This document shows, one piece after another, positions 57,379 to 64,000 of a stretch of DNA of 64,000 nucleotides. The first letter of the stretch is position 1, and every line of letters begins with the position of its first letter. A program made the translations under genes and the position numbers. A model generated the notes under the pieces. The model did no database searches. It saw only the letters and a program-made list of their open reading frames with translations, and had not been told where the DNA came from. This stretch comes from Pseudomonadota bacterium. GTDB taxonomy: Bacteria > Cyanobacteriota > Vampirovibrionia > Obscuribacterales > Obscuribacteraceae. Location of the stretch: assembly GCA_021325555.1 (NCBI GenBank), contig JAJPGY010000034.1, forward strand, positions 62,001 through 126,000. The letters are read 5' to 3'.

Positions 57379-58695
57379 CTACTTGCCCATGGCCGCGAAG
57401 TAGATGGCGCAGGCGTGATCCAGGTATTCGCGCGAGAGCCGCGGCTCCGTCTGCAGGAAGGCGCACAGGTTGACGACCTGATCGACCACATCGCGGGGAT
57501 GGCAGCAACGCATCATGCGCCTGCCGCTGCGATACTGCGTTTCAATCAGATAGTTGACCGCCTCCTCGTTGTAGGGCACGCCGGCCTTCTGGCAGTACTG
57601 CAGGAAAATCCACTTGTACTCGTCTTCGGTCGGGTTGGTGATGTTGATCTTGTAGGGGATACGGCGGAGGAACGCCTCATCGACCAGATCGCTGGGGTTG
57701 AGGTTGGTCGAAAAAACAATGAGCTGCTCGAACGGCACCTCAAGCTTCTTGCCGGTGTGCAGCGTCAGATAATCCACCCGCTTCTCCAGGGGGACGATCC
57801 AGCGATTCAGCAGCGACTTGTGATCGATGCGCTGCCGGCCGAAGTCGTCGATCAAAAGCAGCCCGCAGTTCGATTTCAATTGCAGCGGCGCTTCATAGAG
57901 GCGCGTGCCGTAATCGTACTGGAGCTCCAGCATGTCGATGGTCAGCTCGCCGCCGACCACCACGCAGGGCCTTTGAATGCGCACCCAGCGGTGATCGTAG
58001 TCCTTCGGATAGTGACCTGCCGAGACCGGAATGTGGCTGTGGGCGTCGAAGAGTCGGATAATCTGGCCGTCGATCTCGATGGCGTGGGGAATGAAGATGT
58101 GTCCTTTGAAGGCGCGGGTGATCCTCTCGGCGATCGAGGTCTTGCCGTTGCCAGCCTCGCCGAAAAGGAACATCCCGCGCCCGGAGTTGATGGCCGGGCC
58201 CACCGAGTTGAGGGTGCGGCGGTTGATCATGATGTCGGAGAAGGCTACCTCCAGGTCGCGCGGCGTCACCTTCTCTTTTCTGATCGTCTGGTACTTCACC
58301 GAGTCTATGTAAGAAGCCCAGGGAACAGGGCAGGCGCCCACGTAAGAGTTGTTGTCGAAGTAGAGGCGCGCCCGGTCTCTGCCCTTCTCGGTCGTCACGT
58401 ACTCGTAGTCCGCCAGCCCCCCGGCGCTGCGGACCTCAATGAGCAGCTGTCGCTTGAGCGACTCCAGGATCTCCTCGACGATCTTAAAGGGCAAAAGCAT
58501 GCGCGCGGCTATCTCCCGCCCGAGCGCATAGTTGACCAGGTAGATGTCCTTGAGCACGAGCTCCTCGAGAAAACCCTCCTTGAGCCCCGTATCCTGAATC
58601 GTGTTCGGATACGGTGGCACGAACTCCTGGGTTTGACTCCCTCTCATCTGTTGAACCATAGGACTACTCCCGGGGCTGTTTTCGCCGTTGGTCAC
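57379..58695 (-). CDS. AAA-family ATPase with N-terminal winged-helix-like region
   Basis: 438 residues. Walker A GEAGNGKTS (about 180-187), Walker B LLIDDFGR (280-287), sensor-1 VFSTNLNP (327-334). Residues 38-115 resemble a winged helix (LVLKDIYLVNYALGREIAAR, YEYVTTEKGRDRARLY). This is the cytosolic predicted ATPase-with-chaperone-activity group, often found with secretion or pilus genes. It overlaps the transglutaminase gene by four bases (ATGA, 58692-58695) and is the last gene of the moxR operon. Substrate unknown. Confidence 0.85.
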   Translation of the reverse strand: MTNGENSPGSSPMVQQMRGSQTQEFVPPYPNTIQDTGLKEGFLEELVLKDIYLVNYALGREIAARMLLPFKIVEEILESLKRQLLIEVRSAGGLADYEYVTTEKGRDRARLYFDNNSYVGACPVPWASYIDSVKYQTIRKEKVTPRDLEVAFSDIMINRRTLNSVGPAINSGRGMFLFGEAGNGKTSIAERITRAFKGHIFIPHAIEIDGQIIRLFDAHSHIPVSAGHYPKDYDHRWVRIQRPCVVVGGELTIDMLELQYDYGTRLYEAPLQLKSNCGLLLIDDFGRQRIDHKSLLNRWIVPLEKRVDYLTLHTGKKLEVPFEQLIVFSTNLNPSDLVDEAFLRRIPYKINITNPTEDEYKWIFLQYCQKAGVPYNEEAVNYLIETQYRSGRRMMRCCHPRDVVDQVVNLCAFLQTEPRLSREYLDHACAIYFAAMGK

Positions 58696-60986
58696 CAGCC
58701 ATTATGTACCTGGACAGGCCGGTTGTTAATCACTTTTACCATATTTGCCTGATTCCGAATCTCGCTGGAGAGCTTTTCCAGGTCGTCGGCCGGGCTGTCG
58801 GAGCCGAACCTGGCCTGCGAATACCGCTGCATGAATGTGCTTACCAGCTCGGACAGGCGCTCGTGCCTGCCCTCGGCTGCCAGCTTGCCCTTCAGCCTGG
58901 CGGCGAGATCGTCGGCGGTATCACCGGGGCCGCGGGGCACGTCCATCTCTTGGAGAAGGTCGCACACGGTGAGGAACTGCTGGGTGGCCCGCTGGCGGCT
59001 GGTGGCGGCCGGCGCCGGGCGCGCGCGGCGAACCCGGACCAGGAGCCGTGCCAGCGTAACGCCGACGGTGGCGGCGGCGAGGATGCCCATGAGGATCGCC
59101 GCCGGCTGCCAGATGACCGTGAGCAGGATGAAAAAGTTCGAGACCATCGTCCCCGCCGGCGCCAGATATTTTGCCGCGGCCGCGCTCAAATGCTGGACGA
59201 TCGGGTTGTCGTCGATTCTTTTCCACAGGTCGCCGGCAAGCGTGGCCAAGTACTCCAGGAAGGAGCGGCCCTTCGTGCCGCCGAGCCCGGGCTGGGCGCC
59301 ATCGGGGGTGGGATCAAAGGGGACCCAGCCCCATCGCGGCAGGAAAACCTCGGCCCAGGCGTGCGCATCCCGCATCCTCACCTCCCACAGTCCGGTGAAC
59401 GGGTTGTACTGGCCGGGCGTAAAACCGGTGACGAGCCGCGCCGGCAGGCCCTGGGTGCGGCACATGATCACGAAGGCGGTGGCGAAGTGCTCGCAGTAAC
59501 CTGCTTTCTGGTTGAGAAGAAAGTCGGCGGCCGCGTCTTTTCCGCCGGAGGTCGGGGGGACTTCCAGGTTGTAGACATAGCCTCGCTGGAGGAACTGGCT
59601 GAGACGCTCCGCCTTCTCAAACCAGTTGTCGCTGCCCCCGGCCGCCTTCTCCGCCAGGGCGGCCACCGCCGGCGGCAGATCGTCCGGTAGCTGCAGATAA
59701 TTGGCCAGCCTCTGCCTTACCCGCCAGGCGACCCACTCGGGCAGGGGCTCCTGGGCCTGCAGGGTTTTCAGATTGTATTTGGGCACGAGGGAGAAGACGG
59801 TATAGACCAGGTCCTTCTCCATCAGCACCGGGCTGCGCAGGGAGCCGTAGCTGTCCACCTGCACCTTGTTGGCCGGAAAGTAGATGAGGTTGGGAACGGC
59901 GGCTGCCGGGATGACATTGGGCTGGTCCTGCTCCAGGTAAAAAACCTGCCCCACCTCCTCCACCGGCAGGCGCCTGGGCGTGACCAGCGAGGGCACAGGG
60001 GAGAGCGGGATGGCCGCACCATATGCGGTGAGCCGATCGAAAGTCTTGTGCGGGTTGCTCATCGTCCAGCGGTGGCCGTCGAAGGTGTCAAAGGCCATCA
60101 CGCGCCAGAACTCGCCTTGCGGCGCCCCGACCTTGATCACGATCTGGTCGGAGAGCTTGCCGCGGTAATTGAGGTCGAGCTCCTCGCTGAAGCCGAAATA
60201 GGCCTGCGGATTGACGATCAGGCTTCCGTCGCCTCGCCGCGCCGGGGAAAGCAGCGGGTTGCTTACCCGGCTGCCGCTGAGAAACGGCAGGTTGAGGTTG
60301 ACCGACACGCGCACGTTGCTCAGGAGCCTGATGTTCATCTTCGGCATGATCACGAACAGGACCGCGGCCATGACAGGCGCCAGGGCCAGCCCGCCGACGA
60401 CCCGCCAGCGTCCGGCCGCCGGACCGGCTCCGGCGGCGGCGCCGCGATAGATCTGGGTGGCACTGTCGGCGGTGCGCGAGATGCAATCTTGATAGAGCAT
60501 GTGGGTGCCGAAGCAGAGGAAGGTGACCAGGTAGATCCCGTACTGCAGGTCGCGGCTGAGCGTGGCCGCCGAGGCCATGAGCGTAAGCCCGACCAGCGCC
60601 GAGACATTGAGATCGCGCCGGCGCGGCAGATCGAAGGAATGCAGGGCCTGCAGCGCGACCAGCATGTTGGTGAGCGGCGCGCGCGCGTCGGCGATTGTCG
60701 CCTGCACGCGATAAAGAATCTCCTCGATGAAGTAGCCGAGAACGACAAGGATGCCGGCGGCTATGCACCATTTGATCCAGAAGTTGTTGGCCTGCCGCCG
60801 GCGGTAGCTCACGTAACTGCCGGCCGCCGTCCCCAGGATGCCGAACAACGTGAGCGCAGCCGGGCTCTCGGCCATGAGACACGCCGCCAGGATGCCCACG
60901 ATCGCCATTCCCGAGGTGATCACGCGCAGGCTCACCGCGCTGTCGAGGTCGATGGGATCAATGGTGTCCGTGCGCGTGCTCTTCAA
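58692..60986 (-). CDS. TgpA-like membrane transglutaminase
   Basis: 764 residues. Five to six membrane helices at residues 20-215 (DUF3488 region), a periplasmic transglutaminase-like domain with the catalytic triad Cys498 (QKAGYCEHFA), His542 (RDAHAWAEVF) and Asp558 (WVPFDPTPDG), then a further helix near 620-650 and a DUF4129-like cytosolic tail. Members act on peptidoglycan or protein crosslinks in the periplasm and are typically encoded with MoxR and DUF58 genes, as here. Confidence 0.93.
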   Translation of the reverse strand: MKSTRTDTIDPIDLDSAVSLRVITSGMAIVGILAACLMAESPAALTLFGILGTAAGSYVSYRRRQANNFWIKWCIAAGILVVLGYFIEEILYRVQATIADARAPLTNMLVALQALHSFDLPRRRDLNVSALVGLTLMASAATLSRDLQYGIYLVTFLCFGTHMLYQDCISRTADSATQIYRGAAAGAGPAAGRWRVVGGLALAPVMAAVLFVIMPKMNIRLLSNVRVSVNLNLPFLSGSRVSNPLLSPARRGDGSLIVNPQAYFGFSEELDLNYRGKLSDQIVIKVGAPQGEFWRVMAFDTFDGHRWTMSNPHKTFDRLTAYGAAIPLSPVPSLVTPRRLPVEEVGQVFYLEQDQPNVIPAAAVPNLIYFPANKVQVDSYGSLRSPVLMEKDLVYTVFSLVPKYNLKTLQAQEPLPEWVAWRVRQRLANYLQLPDDLPPAVAALAEKAAGGSDNWFEKAERLSQFLQRGYVYNLEVPPTSGGKDAAADFLLNQKAGYCEHFATAFVIMCRTQGLPARLVTGFTPGQYNPFTGLWEVRMRDAHAWAEVFLPRWGWVPFDPTPDGAQPGLGGTKGRSFLEYLATLAGDLWKRIDDNPIVQHLSAAAAKYLAPAGTMVSNFFILLTVIWQPAAILMGILAAATVGVTLARLLVRVRRARPAPAATSRQRATQQFLTVCDLLQEMDVPRGPGDTADDLAARLKGKLAAEGRHERLSELVSTFMQRYSQARFGSDSPADDLEKLSSEIRNQANMVKVINNRPVQVHNGW

Positions 60987-60995
60987 CGGTCTGCC

Positions 60996-62288
60996 TCAAA
61001 GGTCCGCGATATCGTCTTCGTTTGCCACCACGGACGCCAGAGCATCCGCCTCTTTGTGAGCGTAAGGCCAGGAGCCGGCCGGCTGTCGCGGGCCGGCTGG
61101 GCGCGAGCCGATCTCGATGAAGTAGCGGTTCTCGGCCCCCTGCCGCGGGCTGCCCGCCGGTTGAATGACCAGCAGGCAGCCGTCGTCCCTCGGGCCGCCG
61201 ATCTCCGGCGCGGAGGAGGCCGGCGCCAGCACGGGATTGACCCTGGCCAGGATCTCCATCTGGCTTTCCACGCCGGGCGGCACCGGCGGCAGCTCCAGCT
61301 TGAGCTCCTCCAGGGACGGCTCGAGCAGGAGCTGGGGCGCGATGCCCAGCCGGTGCCCGAGAGCGAGCAGGGCGCTGGCGGCCGTGACGGCCAGCTCGAA
61401 CTGCCCCTGGGATTGCCAGCGGGCTGATAGATCCAGGAGCACGTCGAAGGCCGGCAGCCCCTCGGCCTCGAATTCCCTGACCAGAAGCCGGCCCGTGCGG
61501 GCTGTGGAGTGCCAGTGCACGATGCGGGGGCTGTCGCCGCGCGAGTATTCCCGGACGCCGCGCGTGTAGGTGGACTGCCTGACCGACTGCCGGCCGCGGG
61601 ACAGGCCGCCGCTTGTTGCGATGTTCGGTTGCAGCTTGAAGAGGAAGAAGCCGTCAATTCTCGGTGTCTTGGGATAGACGGTGATCGTCTGCCCGGACCC
61701 GGCCGTTATCCGCCGCTCCCACCAGGCAAGCCCGAAGGGAAAAGAGGAGGAAAGCGCCACCGTACCGAGCCGGTGCACCCCCCTGGGCAGCGGTCCGGTG
61801 CTCCAGCGGAGCGAGCACTCCTGCTCGACGACCCGGATTGCCACAAAATCGCCCTGCCGGCCGGCGGCCCGCCCGGGGGGGAATTGATAGGACAGGCGCA
61901 GCCAGCGAACCGGCAAAAGCGGCGGCGCGGACGGTCTGAGCTTGAGCAGGACGACCGCCTCCTGGCCGGCCACGAACTGGCTGGCCGCTGCCTGGGCGGC
62001 GTCCACTGCCTGCACCTGGGCGAGCGGCAGGGCAACCCCCAGCAGGATGGCGGAGAGAAGCGCCGCGCAGATCAGATAAATCCACCCGGAGCCTGTGTTT
62101 CCGGCGATGAAGTAGAAAACCAGCGCCAGGGCCAGCACCACGAAAAAGCGCGCCCCGACGGACATCTGGCAGCCAGCGCGGCCGCCGCCGGCGGATCCAG
62201 GGTTGCGCCGCACAGATTCGGGCGGCAGGGCCGCGGTCTTAGATCGGAACCTTAACCTCTTCCAGAACCTGTTGAATAATCTCGGCAT
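60996..62288 (-). CDS. DUF58 domain protein
   Basis: 430 residues with two N-terminal membrane helices (FFVVLALALVFYFIAGNTG and GWIYLICAALLSAILLGV) and the DUF58 domain, signature ARVYPKTPRIDGF-like TVYPKTPRIDG, RGVREYSRGDSPRIVHWHST and LLVREFEAEGLP. DUF58 proteins are von Willebrand-like partners of MoxR ATPases. I use ATG 62288, which has AAGG upstream but overlaps the moxR 3' end by 50 bp; ATG 62165 is an alternative. Confidence 0.9.
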   Translation of the reverse strand: MPRLFNRFWKRLRFRSKTAALPPESVRRNPGSAGGGRAGCQMSVGARFFVVLALALVFYFIAGNTGSGWIYLICAALLSAILLGVALPLAQVQAVDAAQAAASQFVAGQEAVVLLKLRPSAPPLLPVRWLRLSYQFPPGRAAGRQGDFVAIRVVEQECSLRWSTGPLPRGVHRLGTVALSSSFPFGLAWWERRITAGSGQTITVYPKTPRIDGFFLFKLQPNIATSGGLSRGRQSVRQSTYTRGVREYSRGDSPRIVHWHSTARTGRLLVREFEAEGLPAFDVLLDLSARWQSQGQFELAVTAASALLALGHRLGIAPQLLLEPSLEELKLELPPVPPGVESQMEILARVNPVLAPASSAPEIGGPRDDGCLLVIQPAGSPRQGAENRYFIEIGSRPAGPRQPAGSWPYAHKEADALASVVANEDDIADL

Positions 62289-63234
62289 GTCCTACCTTGT
62301 TGTCCCGCTGGCGGGGAATGATCCGGTGCCCGAAAACATAAGGAGCCAGGAGCTTGACGTCGTCGGGCTTCACATAGTCGCGCTCGGACACCAGCGCCGC
62401 TGCCTGCGCGGCCCGCATCAGAAGCTGGCTTCCGCGCGGGCTCACCCCCAGGACGATTGCCGGGTGGTTGCGCGTGGCGTTGACGATGTCGACGATGTAC
62501 CGCTGGATTGACGGCTCGACGAAGACCTTGCGGGCGAGCACGCGCGCCTGCAGGACCTCTTCCACGGAGAGCACCGGGGTTGCCTCGAAGGAGCCGTCCT
62601 GCAGAGTCTTGTCCAGCAGCTCGACCTCCTCCTCCGGGCGGGGGTAGCCCAGGGACAGCGAGAGCATGAAGCGATCGATCTGCGCTTCCGGCAGCGGGAA
62701 TGTCCCGTGATACTCGATCGGGTTCTGGGTGGCGATCACGAAGAACAGCTCCGGCAGCGAGCGCGTCTCCCCCTCGATCGTCACCTGCGCCTCCTCCATG
62801 GCCTCCAGCAGGCTGGACTGGGTGCGGGGGGTGGCGCGGTTGATCTCGTCGGCCAGCAGGATGTTGGTGAAGATCGGTCCGGGCACGAAGGAGAACGTCC
62901 CCTCGCGCTGGTTGTAGACGCTGACCCCCGATATGTCGGTGGGCAGGAGATCCGGGGTGCACTGGATGCGCTTGAATTTGGCCCGCATCGACCGGGCGAG
63001 CGTCTTGGCCAGAAGCGTCTTGCCCACGCCCGGCACATCCTCCAGCAGCACGTGCCCGCCGGCCAGGAACGCCGTCACGGACAGCTTGACCGAGCGCTCC
63101 TGACCGACCAGGACGCGGTTCATATTCTCCAGCAGGTCCGATAACTTCCGGTAAAGGCTCTGCCCCGCCTCTTTGGATTGTCCGCCCGCAACTCCTGCGA
63201 GCCGTACTGCAGCAGTGCTCTTCTCTGGTTCCAC
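62239..63234 (-). CDS. MoxR-type AAA+ ATPase
   Basis: 331 residues. Walker A DVPGVGKTLLA (66-76), Walker B ILLADEINRA (125-134), PLPEAQIDRFMLSLSLGYP and the sensor-2 region GVSPRGSQLLMRAAQA. MoxR ATPases act as chaperones for maturation of DUF58/VWA-protein complexes. First gene of the operon moxR-DUF58-tgpA-AAA, divergent from glyQ. Confidence 0.95.
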   Translation of the reverse strand: MEPEKSTAAVRLAGVAGGQSKEAGQSLYRKLSDLLENMNRVLVGQERSVKLSVTAFLAGGHVLLEDVPGVGKTLLAKTLARSMRAKFKRIQCTPDLLPTDISGVSVYNQREGTFSFVPGPIFTNILLADEINRATPRTQSSLLEAMEEAQVTIEGETRSLPELFFVIATQNPIEYHGTFPLPEAQIDRFMLSLSLGYPRPEEEVELLDKTLQDGSFEATPVLSVEEVLQARVLARKVFVEPSIQRYIVDIVNATRNHPAIVLGVSPRGSQLLMRAAQAAALVSERDYVKPDDVKLLAPYVFGHRIIPRQRDNKVGHAEIIQQVLEEVKVPI

Positions 63235-63397
63235 CTCGAGTCCCCTTTTGCCAGCGACCGATCTTCAGTATGCCCTTTAACGCGAATCTTTTCACAAAGG
63301 GTTCCGCGGGGCGCGGACAGCGCCAGGGCGCGCCGTTGCCCGCCGGCAAACTGTGCTAGACTGGAAAGCCGCTTTTCTGTTCAACCCGGTGGGCGAC

Positions 63398-64000
<603 letters not shown>

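Overview
The window reads as chromosomal DNA of a GC-rich diderm (Gram-negative type) bacterium. Evidence for two membranes is an RND efflux operon with a TolC-type outer-membrane channel, several lipoprotein and Sec signal peptides, a TonB-like protein and a dTDP-rhamnose/O-antigen-type glycan locus. Housekeeping genes present are rplI, xseA/xseB, a class II (cobalamin) ribonucleotide reductase, dcd, a RlmD-type methyltransferase and a partial glyQ. I cannot place the lineage from sequence alone. Nine GCGATCGC (HIP1-type) octamers make a non-photosynthetic cyanobacterial relative worth testing, but this is only a guess. I saw no tRNA, rRNA, CRISPR array, IS element or prophage.

Layout. 1-10573 (minus): an efflux operon, tolC-like, RND, adaptor, RND, adaptor (cut by the window edge), in which the RND/adaptor pair is tandemly duplicated. 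10919-13495 (plus): an ACT-domain malic enzyme and two small secreted proteins of unknown role. 13847-23698: a surface-glycan region with a sugar transferase and rmlA, rmlB, rmlD, rmlC on the minus strand, a GT2 glycosyltransferase followed by lhgO on the plus strand, a FolM-like reductase and a WecD-like acetyltransferase on the minus strand, and a GtrB-like glycosyltransferase. 23708-30329: an SbcD-like nuclease, a secreted unknown, an RNA uracil methyltransferase, a GNAT enzyme, rplI, an HMA-like exported protein and a DUF1111 dihaem protein. 30579-35191 (minus): a TadG-like protein and xseA/xseB. 35448-41923: a Cas4-like Fe-S protein behind a palindromic operator, a ferritin-like protein and hutI, a coiled-coil protein, a His/Gly-rich membrane protein, an aldo/keto reductase and a YumC-type ferredoxin-NADP reductase. 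41920-45762: an amidohydrolase, nrdJ and dcd.

45903-53327 holds the most unusual content: two very large paralogous proteins with internal repeats of about 100 residues and a shared C-terminal domain that I do not recognise. Each is preceded by the same promoter box at the same distance from its -10, and two strong stem-loop structures lie between the genes. They are followed by a comEC homologue without the usual metallo-beta-lactamase tail, a relic of a Sua5/YrdC gene, a TonB-like protein, and a minus-strand operon (MoxR ATPase, DUF58, TgpA-like transglutaminase, AAA ATPase) divergent from glyQ.

Working together: the RND operon is a complete tripartite exporter with two alternative pumps. 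The rml genes make dTDP-L-rhamnose, which the two GT2 enzymes and the sugar transferase probably use on a lipid carrier. nrdJ and dcd supply deoxynucleotides, with NrdR-type control. The function of the giant paralogues is unknown; their fixed pairing and shared promoter suggest a common regulon.
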